DNA from: Elymus sibiricus
Lineage: Eukaryota > Streptophyta > Magnoliopsida > Poales > Poaceae
NCBI GenBank assembly: GCA_039707655.1
Contig: CM077676.1
Coordinates: 381,676,114-381,740,113, forward strand
Length of the DNA: 64,000 nucleotides
Reading direction: 5' to 3'
Made by a program: the position numbers and the translations under genes. The notes beneath the pieces were generated by a model. It was not told where the DNA came from. It saw only the letters and a list, made by a program, of their open reading frames with translations, and did no database searches. Shown here in pieces: positions 47,860-57,250 of the stretch (its first letter is position 1; the number at the start of each line of letters is the position of its first letter).

Positions 47860-48358
47860 AGTGTCGTTTAGTCCTATACTTATTTGAACTTTTTGGTACT
47901 TGTTGCCAAAGGGGGAGAATTTGTATAGATCATAGGCTTCGAGAGAGAGAGAGAGTCTTGCTTTTATTTGCTTCGAGTTCTTTTGCTACTTCTTGTTTGG
48001 TCGTTGATACTTTGTTATGTGTGTGCTTGCTACAGTACTTTGATGTTTACTTATGCCTGAGATGATCATATTATGCCTATTGTGATGATCTATCATTATC
48101 TTGTATGATCAATTACCTATGTTGGTGATGCGTGCTTATCTTTTCAATCATATCATTTTGCGCGCTCCACCAAGATGTATGTGACATGGAAGAGTAACCC
48201 ATGAACCTAATCGATTGTGCATTTGCATTCAAACGCAAATTTTTAATAATGCACAAATTTAGGGGGAGCTCTTGCTTATCACATACTTCTCAAAGCGACA
48301 ATGTATTTCATTCATTTAATCATTTGTCGAAGCTTTGATCTATATGTTGTCATCAATT
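47860..48358 (+). other. Spacer between the env-position ORF and the PPT
   Basis: Noncoding. It has a (GA)n run near 47940-47954 and PPT-like AAAGGGGGAG words at 47909 and near 48261. Confidence 0.6.
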
Positions 48359-48375
48359 ACAAAAAAGGGGGAGAT
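48359..48375 (+). promoter_or_regulatory. Polypurine tract
   Basis: ACAAAAAAGGGGGAGAT abuts the TG of the 3' LTR. Confidence 0.88.
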
Positions 48376-49955
48376 TGAAAAGACATTTGCTCCCTTGGTG
48401 GTTTTGGTAATTCATAACAACATATATCTCATTGAACTAATGTCCATTCAAGATTAAGATTTCAGGATGTTCAATGATTGGCATGGCATGGACTAGAGAC
48501 GTGGACCCCTCAAAATGCTAAGGACAAGGATTGGCAAAAGATCAAGACTCTACATTTTTGGTTTAGTGATCCAAGATCACATTGAGTCCATAGGAAAGCC
48601 AATACTATTAAAAGGGGATGAGGTGTTGCTTAATGGTCTTTTTGCTCAAGTGCTTAGTGACAGTATTCCTAAACCCTCAACCACTATCTCTACCCAAATA
48701 TGTCCTAAACCTACATTCCAACTCGGCCCCACCGAAATTTCCTATCCGGCCCCACCGAGTTCATCCAAGACTTAGCCACTGCCAAAACCCTAACAAATCG
48801 GATCCACCGAAATGGATCTCGGTCCTACCGAGATGGCCTTGCCAACTCTCTGTAATCGTTTGCATTCACTTCGGTCTCACCGAGTTATGCAAATCGGTCT
48901 CACCAAGATGGCTTGCCAAGTCTCTGTTGCCTTATTGCTTCACTTCGGTCCAACCAAGTTGATGCAATCGGTGCCACCGAGATGAGGATTGCCCTAAGCC
49001 ATTGCACTTCGGTCCATCAGAGTTGTTCGTATCGGTCCCACCGAGATTCCTAAAGTTCATATATTTTACACAATTCGGTGCTACCGAGATGATCGTTCCG
49101 GTGCCACCGAGTTGAGTCAAAAGTGTGTAACGGTTGGATTTTGTGTGGAGGCTATATATACCCCTCCACCACCTCCTTCTCAGAAAGGAGAGCCATCAGA
49201 ACGTGCCTACACTTCCACCATACATTTTCTGAGAGAGAACCACCTACTCATGTGTTGAGATCAAGCTATTCCATTCCTATCATTTGAACCTTGATCTCTA
49301 GCCTTTCCCAAGTTACTTTCCACTCAAATCCTTCTTCCACCATAGCCAAATCTGTGAGGAGTTGTTTGAGTGCTGGGAAGACTATCATTTGAAGCACAAG
49401 AGCAAGGAGTTCATCAACAACACACCGTCTATTACCTTTTGGAGAGTGGTGTCTCCTAGATTGGTTAGCTGTCACTTGGGAGCCTCCAACCTAATGTGGA
49501 GTTGAACCAAGAAGTTTGTAAGGGCAAGGAGATCGCCTACTTCGTGAAGATCTACCCCGAGTGAGGCTAGTCCTTCGTGGACGTAAGCCATGGTGGAATA
49601 GGCAAGGTTGCTTCTTCGTGGACCCTTCGTGGGTGGAGCCCTCCGTGGACTCGCACAACCGTTACCCTTCGTGGGTTGAAGTCTCCATCAACGTGGACGT
49701 ACGATAGCACCACCTATCGGAACCACGCCAAAAACCACCGTGTCTTCATTGCGTTTGAAATCTCCGATCCCCTCCTTTACATACATATGCAATTGCTTAC
49801 ATTCCGCTGCTATACTCTTAGAATTGCATGTGTAGGGTGATGCTTGACATATACTATTGCTAAAATCTGCCAACAACTAAAATTGGGAAAAGGTTAGGTT
49901 TTATTTGGTCAAGTAGTCTAATCACCCCCCCTCTAGACATACTTTCGATCCTACA
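48376..49955 (+). repeat. 3' LTR of the second SIRE-type element
   Basis: 1580 bp and nearly identical to the 5' LTR. TATA box at 49152-49160. Some of its palindrome copies have C-to-T or G-to-A changes (ACCAAG for ACCGAG). Confidence 0.92.
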
Positions 49956-50250
49956 CTATGCTAATGCCGGAGCGCCGCTTCCAAATTGAGGAGGAGATCC
50001 GGGTGAGGCGCGCCGCCCGAGTCGCAGCGGGCTTGCCTCCGGACTCGCCGGAGGAGTAGGAGGGGGAGCAGCATCCGGAGTCCATGGAGGGGGTGGATCC
50101 GGAGAAGGCGGACACGTCGGAGCCGGCGCCGGTTGCGGGCTTCACCATGGAGGAGGCCATGGCGGAGTTCGCCGTCGCCCAAGCGGCAGAGATGGCGAAG
50201 CAGACAGCCATCCTGGAGTCCATCCAGGATGAGGCGTACATGGAGTCTAA

Positions 50251-50949
50251 GGGCATCTCCAACGGTGACCCGCAAATTTCCTCCCGCATTCGTCGGCGGA
50301 CAGGGGGGGCCAGTCCGCGGACATGGATGTGGGAGCTGGCCTCCAACGCTATACGCATATCTCTGGTTCTATTAACTTAAAAAATAGCATTCTGCCAAAT
50401 CATGCATGACTCATTGCAATACTGATGCGTGATTAGTAGCTTTGTTTCACCAAACTCTCATTTTACCAAGTACTTAAAGGAAAAAGTGGTACGCCTTGGC
50501 GGAAGCTACTAACCTAATTGTTCAAGTGTTGGCGGAAGGAAGCCTTTCACCAAATACTAATGTGTTCAAGTGTTGGCGGAAGGTAGCCTTTCACCAAATA
50601 CTAATGCATGAATTAGTAGCTTTCTTTCACAAAGCATTTGAACAAAAAATGAAACAAAGTGGCTTTCGCCAAAAGGTTTCAACGCCTTCCGCCAAAACGC
50701 CAAGCTAATCTTCTGCTAAACACACCAGTCAGCGGCCTTCCGCCATCCGGATGGAGAGGAGAGGGTACGTGGCGGCTTTTGGTTCGTTATGTGGATGTCC
50801 GGACTCCCGCAAAGCTCCCTCGTGTTTATCTCCAGTTTGCGGGAGAAAGTACGTCCGGACCGCGCCGCGGACCAATACAGGCCCGCGTTGGGTGGCTTCC
50901 GCGGTCCGGACGGATGCGGGCGGTTTGCGGGTCCGCCTTGGAGATGCCC
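50251..50949. mobile_element. Tourist (PIF/Harbinger) MITE, 699 bp
   Basis: It starts GGGCATCTCCAACGGTGACC and ends GGTCCGCCTTGGAGATGCCC-like. It is flanked by TAA at 50248-50250 and 50950-50952. It lies inside the unknown ORF and would be removed cleanly with one TAA. It contains a 44-bp tandem duplication. Confidence 0.88.
50521..50608. repeat. 44-bp tandem duplication inside the Tourist MITE
   Basis: Two units, 50521-50564 and 50565-50608, start TTCAAGTGTTGGCGGAAGG and differ at one base. Confidence 0.85.
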
Positions 50950-51126
50950 TAACCGGCGCTTCCACCGGCAAGAACAGGAGGAGACTGACGCGCTCTTCGA
51001 CGAGGTAGAAGCGGAAATGGAGGCGGATGCCCAGGCGGAGGCAGAAGAGGAGCTGGGAGTTGCGTCTGCCCCATGTACCCAGAGTCCGGAATGGAGATAG
51101 TTGACATCTCCGACGACAACGAGTAG

Positions 51127-51270
51127 CGTAGTCGAGGATTAGTTGATCTACGTACTACGTATATGTTTTGTTTGCATGGTTTGTATGGTTTTAAGATTTC
51201 ATATATGAGGTGTTCGGATGCAGAAAGAGTTATTTGAGGAGTGTCGGTCAATGGGTGCATCCGTGGCAGC
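51127..51270. other. 3' flank of the unknown ORF
   Basis: A T-rich stretch without features. It may be the 3' UTR of the unknown ORF. Confidence 0.4.
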
Positions 51271-51996
51271 GCGTTTGGTAGGGGGGGGGGGGTTGGACGT
51301 GGGGAATGGGAGTTCACAGGATGGTAGATTTAAAGTCCCATGATTGGTTCGTGGACATGGGAATTCATTAGGGAAGGGGAATTTGAGGGTGGAACTCCCA
51401 CGAATCTCTTCCCAGATGGGAGCAGGTAATTCAGCCAAGGGAGGGGGAATTGGGTGGGCAAAAATATATTCAAGAATGCCCCTCCCGCGACACATAAAAA
51501 GGCTGCAGGTGTGTAGCGACGCTTTTTCGTCTCTCTTTGCTTGTTAAGAAATCTCTCTTTTGCTGAGCATCCGATTTGTTTTAGAAATTTAGGTTGGACT
51601 TTGGTATGAATCGATTTCGCTCAGGTTACTCTTGCTTGTGGCTTTCTTGCCGCTGTGACTGCCATTGCTTCCTGCTAGCTGCGCCTTCTATGTTTTTTGG
51701 AAATACTCATGGTGGATAGTATCGGCCAGCTGCTGTCCTTTTCCAAGTGTATTGTGTGTTAGTTTGTATGCATGTGCTTAAACGCGATCAGAGCTGCCGT
51801 GTTTAACTAGACCAAATTATGTTCAACGTAGATTCTTTTTATGTCTAATTTCACACTTCTACCATTTTCTCGCTAGAAATTCCCTTCAATCACCAAACAA
51901 GGGAATGGGACTAGAAGTCTGTTTCCCAAGTCTCAACCCCACAACCAACTCCCACTACTAATTCCCATTCCCCTTCCCTAACACTACCAAACACGC
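51271..51996. mobile_element. MITE with GTTTGGT/ACCAAAC termini (726 bp), upstream of MED19
   Basis: It starts GCGTTTGGTAG with a 12-G run at 51281-51292 and ends CTACCAAACACGC. AGC flanks both sides (51268-51270 and 51997-51999). Sub-terminal GGGGAATGGGAGTT and CTCCCACTACTAATTCCC-type words match the element at 14844-15479. It ends about 250 bp before the likely MED19 first exon. Confidence 0.65.
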
Positions 51997-52603
51997 AGCT
52001 CTGATTATGAAGAATCTCGCTCTGGAAAATTTTTAGCCAAAAGAACTCGATTGCCTCTCCAAAATCTTCAGAGGATTCTGCAGAATCCTAATGCAATCCA
52101 AAATCTCCAAAATAGTTGGATTTTCCCAAAATATGAGGATTTTGGCTAGTCCCTCGAAAGAAAACGTTTGGAGTTACAGAGTGCCCTATTGCAACAGGTT
52201 ATTACCACAAGAATGCCACCGAGCCCGCACGACTTGTACAGAGAAAACGAGCGCCCCTGCCTCGATGCCTCATCTGTTCGCTCGGCTCGAACTCGAGCAG
52301 GGCCAGCGCTAGGGTTCCAGCGCTGCCGCCGGCCCCGCCTCGCCGTCTCGGTCCTCGCCGCCGCCGGCCCGTTCCTCGCCGCCGCCGGGACCCACTCCCG
52401 CCGCAGCCCAGCTTCCTCCACGGCCCGTCTGCCCCTCTGCCCTCTGCCGCAGCCGGGACAACGGGAAGCCGCCGCCGCGCCCCTCTGCACCGGCTGCCCA
52501 CGGCGCCTCCGTCCCGAAGCTGCAGATCATCCAGGCCTCCACTCCTCCACGGTGAGCCATCCTCTCTCTTCCAACTCTCTGTTCTTCTTTTTTTAGCTAT
52601 AAA

Positions 52604-52710
52604 TTGGATAGATGGAAAAACTTTGTTGCATAGATGGATGAATCGATGTGTCAATTGGATAGATGGATGGATGGATTGATTGTTTAATTTGTTAGATGGA
52701 TGAATGATGC
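52604..52710. repeat. Degenerate (GATG)n microsatellite in MED19 intron 1
   Basis: Many GATGGATG and GATAGATGG words. Confidence 0.8.
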
Positions 52711-52861
52711 CAGATTTTTCTTGTTGATATTGTCAGTGCTATATATTGGTCCTATTCCTAGATATTGGTACTGTGAATCTTTGCTACGATATGAAGATTT
52801 TGTTACATTATTTAATTCTGCTTTTCAATGCTAATGTGAGAATGGTGAATGGTAATGGTAG

Positions 52862-53035
52862 ATGGAGAAAGTCAAAGAACCCAAAGCAAATTGGGATAGT
52901 GCTGCTCATACAATTTTTATGAATGCGTGCGTAGAGGAGGTTCAAGCAAATAACCGCAATGGCGGCACTTTGTCGGACATAGGACAAGCTAATTGGCGAC
53001 AAAATGATTCCATTTCTCAAAAGCAAACTATCTAG
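52862..53035 (+). pseudogene. MYB/SANT-like domain fragment inside MED19 intron 1
   Basis: A 57-codon ORF on the gene's own strand starts at an ATG at 52862. It reads KEPKANWDSAAHTIFMNACV, then EEVQANNRNGGTLSDIGQAN and W. This is the beginning of the Myb/SANT-like DNA-binding domain found in plant transposon-associated and L10-interacting-MYB-type proteins. The rest of the domain is missing. The ORF runs into the left arm of the inverted repeat and stops at TAG. It is a gene fragment, probably brought in by a transposon. It is not part of MED19 coding sequence. Confidence 0.65.
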
Positions 53036-53192
53036 TGGAAATAAAATAATTGCGCTTCCCAATAAGAGACTGATCTATTATGTATCTACAAATTCAACCA
53101 CATAAACAAGTTCAACTTCGTCCAGCTAGTGCGATTATTTTATTTCCACTAGATAGTTTGCTTTTGAGAAATGGAATCATTTTGTCGCCAAT
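52992..53192. repeat. Long inverted repeat, 59-bp perfect arms, in MED19 intron 1
   Basis: The left arm, 52992-53050, starts ATTGGCGACAAAATGATTCC. The right arm ends with its exact complement at 53192. The arms match over about 59 bases with a loop of roughly 80 bases. The transcript would form a strong hairpin in the 5'-UTR intron. Confidence 0.9.
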
Positions 53193-53317
53193 AAACAGTA
53201 TGCTTCTGGGAGCTGGTATCAGTTCAGTTGTGCTGTTTGTTAGTTCATACTGAGAATGATTGCCTCCATTTTCGAACATTAGTTGTAAAATATTGTCGAA
53301 TGGAATTTCAGGTTAAG

Positions 53318-53332
53318 ATGACTTGTGCATAG
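53318..53332 (+). CDS. Minimal upstream ORF (4 codons) in the MED19 leader
   Basis: ATG ACT TGT GCA TAG starts 7 bp after the 5'-UTR intron acceptor and ends 16 bp before the MED19 ATG at 53349. It could lower translation, but nothing here shows that it does. Confidence 0.5.
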   Translation: MTCA

Positions 53333-53348
53333 ATCGAGCTTCAGTCTG

Positions 53349-53379
53349 ATGGATTCTGACGACAAGAAGTTTGGCAAAG
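53349..53379 (+). CDS. MED19: MED19 coding exon 1
   Basis: Begins at the MED19 start codon and encodes MDSDDKKFGK plus the first base of the next Gly codon, ending at a GT donor at 53380. The start is supported by KFG-x-GPREL, the conserved N-terminus of plant MED19, which forms across the splice to the next exon. Confidence 0.9.
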
Positions 53380-53960
53380 GTACTGCTTTTGTCAAAATGC
53401 AGAAAAGTAGCATTGGCAAGCATATTCATCTCCGCTAGGGAACTTTGCCTCTGTAATTAACTATGGATGTTTATACAACACATTATTGGAAGTTTAAAGG
53501 ATTTCTCACCATTGAAGATGAAACCGACCGGTTGGGAGCATCCTCTGCTTCATTAAGCATCTACTTTACTTGATCTCCTTTGTTAAGTACTGTGATGTTG
53601 CCATGCCTATTTGTGTTTGTTTTCTGATATTCCCTTTGTTTCTTTCTCTGTCTTTTGACCGCCCTGATTCAAGTTTTAACCAATAATAAATAATCCAATA
53701 TTACGTGGGTTACTGGGTTATGTTACACAATTGATGCCATTCGACTTGTATACAAAAGTACTTCTCTATTACTGTAGTTATGATTGTTATCTTGTAGCCA
53801 TCAGCAAAATATTGCACAAGAAATATAGATTCGACGTTCAAACTTGGACAGTCAATCTTTGTCCTACATTTGATACCTTAAGCTCGCAGCAGCTCTGGAA
53901 CCGCCAAAATTTCCTCATGTTGACATTTTTTTTGTCTATATGTTCAACAACGGGGTTTTT

Positions 53961-54099
53961 GAGTCGACGAGTCGTTCTGGGGTAGCGACTCGGAAAAAGT
54001 TGAGCCTGCAGTTGCGACTAGTCGCGACTCGAGTCGCTAGTCGACACTAAGTTTAGTCGACATTTTTTTGCGACTCATCGACTAGTCGCGCAACTCGAA
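53961..54099. repeat. GACTAGTCG/GAGTCG word array in MED19 intron 2
   Basis: About a dozen overlapping words of the form GAGTCG, CGACTAGTCG and CGACTCG occupy 140 bp. Many of them are palindromic. Confidence 0.75.
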
Positions 54100-54295
54100 A
54101 ACAATGGAACAACCACATTGTCTTTTGTGCCCCCTGATAAGCTACTTTATTGGACCCTACCAGAGAAATAAGTGCCCATTGTACTTGTATGCATGAGTGC
54201 GTTTTCCTGGCATGGTTCTTGATGCGCATCCTTCTCCAAATTGCCTTGGTTATATGCAATGCTGGTAGTCCATAATATGACTCTTTCTATTTCAG

Positions 54296-54582
54296 GACCT
54301 AGGGAGCTCACTGGTGCTGTTGATTTAATAAGTCAGTACAAATTGCAACCGCACCATGATTTCTTTTGCAAGAGGCCTTTGCCACTTGCAATCTCAGATA
54401 CACATTACCTTCACAATGTAGTGGGGGACACTGAAATTCGGAAAGGAGAAGGAATGGAGCTAGATCAACTCGTTCAGAATGCATACTTAAGGGATAAGCC
54501 TGCTTATATTCAGCCCTTTGATATGGAAACACTGGGGCAAGCATTTCAGCTTCGAGAAACTGCTCCAGTAGATTTACCCTCT
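54296..54582 (+). CDS. MED19: MED19 coding exon 2 (conserved core)
   Basis: MED19 is a head-module subunit of Mediator, which links transcription factors to RNA polymerase II in the nucleus. This exon carries the family core: GPRELTGAVDLISQYKL, HHDFFCKRPLPLAISDTHYL, HNVVGDTEIRKGEGMELDQL and IQPFDMETLGQAFQLRET, then PVDLPS at the donor. The whole protein has five coding exons (31, 287, 189, 60 and 45 bp) giving 203 codons plus stop with no interruptions, close to plant MED19 length. The frame joins at every splice. The domain order matches MED19a/b of other plants. I consider it an intact, functional gene. Confidence 0.95.
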
Positions 54583-54668
54583 GTAAGACCATTTTTGCCA
54601 TCCTACTTGCTTTATGGTGTTATATTGCATTTTCCTATCATACACTTGACAATTAAACCAATCAATAG

Positions 54669-54857
54669 GCTGAAAAAGGTATACCTACCATTTCGGGCAA
54701 ACCGAAAAGTGAGTCCAAGGACAAAGAGAAAAAACATAAAAAGCACAAAGACAAAGATAAGGACAGGGAGCATAAGAAGCACAAACATCGACATAAGGAT
54801 CGGTCTAAAGACAAAGACAAGGACAAGGATAGGAAAAAGGATAAGCATCATGAGAAG
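54669..54857 (+). CDS. MED19: MED19 coding exon 3 (basic Lys/His/Asp tail)
   Basis: Encodes AEKGIPTISGKPKSESKDKE and a run of KHKKHKDKDKD-type repeats ending HHEK. This highly charged, disordered tail is typical of plant MED19 C-termini and is thought to act in nuclear localisation and partner binding. Acceptor AATAG at 54664-54668; donor GTCGCT at 54858. Confidence 0.92.
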
Positions 54858-54947
54858 GTCGCTGCATTTTCTCTATGTTTAAAACTTCAGTATCTCCAAG
54901 TCTTACTCATCACTTAGCTATACTTTATATGTCCGCAAATTGTTCAG

Positions 54948-55007
54948 AAGAGGAAGCATGAGGGGACGGAGGATTCGGCAGACGTGCATAAGCACAAAAA
55001 AAGCAAG
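54948..55007 (+). CDS. MED19: MED19 coding exon 4
   Basis: Encodes KRKHEGTEDSADVHKHKKSK, in frame with its neighbours, bounded by TTCAG and GTGATA. Confidence 0.92.
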
Positions 55008-55096
55008 GTGATATACAATTATTATTTGCTTCCTGGTACAACAAATTTCCTTGCAGCACATTTTGTTGGTCTGTTAACATGACTTACCTATGGCAG

Positions 55097-55141
55097 CATA
55101 AGAGTTCCAAAACCGATGAGATGGGTAATGGACTTAGTTAG
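55097..55141 (+). CDS. MED19: MED19 coding exon 5 and stop
   Basis: Encodes HKSSKTDEMGNGLS and TAG at 55139-55141. HKSSK near the C-terminus is conserved in plant MED19. Confidence 0.92.
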   Translation, partial: HKSSKTDEMGNGLS

Positions 55142-56225
55142 CTACAGGTTTCTTCTTACTTCTGTTGTCAATCAATGTCATATTCTGTTAGAAGGAGGCT
55201 CAAAAGATTTCCGTCACCAGACCCGCTGCAGATCAATTGGTACGTGCTTCTTGAACTTTTATTTGCTGTTGGGTAGATGCATAAATTGATTAAGCTGCAT
55301 AGTGAGCTTGTGTTTTTAAGTCAACCTAGATTTTATTTTATTATTTGGAGCCTAAATGATGAATATTTTAACCTTTGGTGAATTATTTATTACTCATTCA
55401 AGAGAATAAGATCTGCCTTTTGCCTGACTTTGTAAATATTAGTCTCATTTGATTTTATCTGCATCTGTACAGTATGTGATGTTAGGGACGGTTGCCCTGA
55501 CATTACTTTATGTCCACTGTCAGTTTTAGACCAGGGCCAATTTCATTTCTTCAGTCTCACTTGACTTGAGAAGTACAGTTAGATATTTCCTTTGATTGGC
55601 ATCTCTAGTGGTATTAATATATCAGTCATGATGGGCCTGCTGACTTTCTATACTACATGGCATGATCTGGTTAGGCCTGACTTGCATCATAAATTCATAA
55701 TGTAGTCACTAGTTGTATACGGTTTGCAGTTTACCAACACTTTGACCATACCATATGGTGATTAATTGGAACACAATGAACTATTAAAAAAGATCACTCG
55801 CAGTTTACTTAGTGATGTTTCTTTCGAAATCGTCGTATGCCATTTGCAACTCTTTAACGTCTGCACCTTGTATAATCTTCACAATTATTGTCCATTTCAA
55901 ATAAGATATGGAAAACACTGCCAGATGAACACCAATGGGGAGAAACATTGGCAAACAATAGGCTTTTGTTTGCATCTGTGATAATCCACGACTCTAACTC
56001 TTACTTTTATGTGGGTGATGCAGATATCATGAATGGCAGTTTATTTGAAGGTGCTTCAGATGAACGTCTTGCCTGCTGCTAATTATGTTGTTCTTGCAGT
56101 GTGGACCATGTGGAAAATGTAACTTGTAACAAAGGGACAATCCAACTGTATTTTGCAACCTTTTGTCCCTCGCTGACTAATGGGTTGCCTTGTAGGAACA
56201 TTTAGATAGGACTTCTAATGAGATT

Positions 56226-56254
<29 letters not shown>
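56226..56254. repeat. Homopolymer C29
   Basis: Twenty-nine consecutive C, just 3' of the MED19 transcript. The length may be an assembly or sequencing artefact. Confidence 0.9.
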
Positions 56255-56256
<2 letters not shown>

Positions 56257-56734
56257 AGATCAGGAAATCTGAGTAGGTGTTTTTAGTGAGATAATTTTTA
56301 AGACTAGGATCAGTTAACAATTTCATTTAGATTGAACTTTTAATGAGATTAATTTAAAAGATTAGGACATCTGGGTATAGGTGTCTTTAACGAGACATTT
56401 ATCAAAGGCTAGGAGCAGTCCATTCTGTTAACCAGGCCTGTGATAAAATAGTTGATGTAGCATGAGATAATGGTAAAAAAATATATTGTATGATATGGAA
56501 ATGAAGCTTCATTCCTTGTGCTGATGAGGAAACTAGTTAATTCACCACCGCCTGGACTTGTTTCGAAGTGAAAGTAATCAAGTTAATTTGTATTGGTAGA
56601 ATGACATGTCTTGTGTTTTCAAGAACATGCAAAGATGGTCAGGAATTTGACACTAAACCCTGTTATCTCCTAGAACTGTGTAATGTTGTTCTTCTGCCCC
56701 AACTGATATATAGTATTCATTATTTAGGAAATCG
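56255..56734. other. AT-rich 3' flank of MED19
   Basis: No gene. A loosely repeated block (GATTAGGA..TCTGNGTAGGTGT..GAGATAATTT) appears near 56255-56300 and 56345-56395. Confidence 0.4.
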
Positions 56735-57250
56735 GTAACGGGTAGCTGCTCGGTCGGCTTGGGAGTAGTGATTAATCGGTGAATCGGCCTATTAACTAGA
56801 TTAATCGGCCGACCATTAATCGGTAGATTAAATAGGAATTGCCAACATATATCTAGTTTTTTTTATGTATTATACCATACTCTCATGCTCTCTGCTATGT
56901 TTTTTTTTGACAAAGGGTGATTTTATTGACTCAAAAGAGCATCAAGAGGATACAATATAATGAGCACACACCCGGCCTCTGCTATGTAATATACCAAAAT
57001 ATGCTACTGTTTGGTCAAAACCTAGCTATTGAGGAGCGAGGAGGGGATGGGAGGGGTTATGGGGTAAAATTTTTGGCTTTGTTTGTCCATAAGTTAATGG
57101 ACTAGTAGGGATTAATCGGCCTAACACCGATTAATCGGTCCAACAGGCCAATTAATCGGCCTGACAAGTTAACACGATGAATACGCGTTATTCGATTCGG
57201 CCACCCTACGAGTAGCGATTAACTGGCCCGTTAACTGATTAATCGGATGA
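56735..57250. repeat. ATTAATCGG-rich block
   Basis: About ten copies of ATTAATCGG or close variants, several as CCGATTAATCGG-like palindromes, lie in two groups (56735-56835 and 57110-57245). A small retroposon lies between them. Confidence 0.75.
56901..56976 (-). mobile_element. Short retroposon insertion with an 11-bp target duplication
   Basis: A T9 run at the left, the reverse of a poly-A tail, begins a 76-bp insert. It is flanked by the perfect 11-bp direct repeat CTCTGCTATGT at 56890-56900 and 56977-56987. It fits a severely 5'-truncated LINE or a SINE fragment on the minus strand. Confidence 0.85.

Larger units (their letters stand above)
40189..49955 (+). mobile_element. Non-autonomous SIRE-type copia element (9.77 kb): gag and env-position ORF, no pol
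   Basis: LTRs at 40189-41770 and 48376-49955 start TGAAA and end GATCCTACA. Flanking repeats are ctata (40184-40188) and ctatg (49956-49960), a 5-bp duplication with one change. The PBS fits tRNA-iMet and a purine tract precedes the 3' LTR. Inside are a 725-codon gag and an env-position ORF. The 1.75 kb between them holds no protease, integrase or RT, so movement must rely on enzymes from another element. By eye the LTRs differ at about 20 positions, fewer than in the first SIRE-type element, suggesting a younger insertion. Confidence 0.92.
40156..51126 (+). pseudogene. Unknown small ORF split by a SIRE-type element and a Tourist MITE
   Basis: A gene-like ORF starts at an ATG at 40156 (MAQQKKTTYA), is cut at 40188 by the SIRE-type element, and resumes after it at 49956-50250 (PERRFQIEEEIRVRRAARV; then MEEAMAEFAVAQAAEMAKQT and ESIQDEAYMES). 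A Tourist MITE then cuts it at 50251, and it resumes at 50953 (NRRFHRQEQEETDALFDEVE). An acidic tail ends VDISDDNE before TAG at 51124-51126, after one frame change near 51070. Across both insertion sites the frame joins when one copy of each target duplication is removed. A stop TAG lies after DSPEE at 50057-50059. The protein is Glu/Ala-rich and probably helical. I do not recognise its family; it resembles hypothetical proteins common in Triticeae. The 5' flank (from 39715, GAGCATCTACAACC after TAA) hints that the ORF lies within a Harbinger-like element. Confidence 0.6.
52250..56200 (+). other. MED19: MED19 gene span (UTRs, exons, introns)
   Basis: The extent of the gene is inferred from splice signals and the coding exons. 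The first exon is GC-rich (about 52250-52551) with a GCTAGGGTTCC box and ends at a GTGAGC donor. A 5'-UTR intron at 52552-53311 follows. After the stop at 55141, candidate spliced 3'-UTR blocks lie at about 55192-55239 and from 56024. The transcription start and polyadenylation site are not determined. Confidence 0.7.

Noticed and set aside
49951..50358. A 135-codon minus-strand ORF
   Set aside because: It is the complement of the plus-strand Glu/Ala-rich unknown ORF, whose frame continues across the two insertions. The minus frame does not.
52168..52654. ORFs of 114-150 codons on both strands at the MED19 5' end
   Set aside because: They lie in the GC-rich first noncoding exon and its flanks. 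The conserved MED19 N-terminus starts at 53349 instead.
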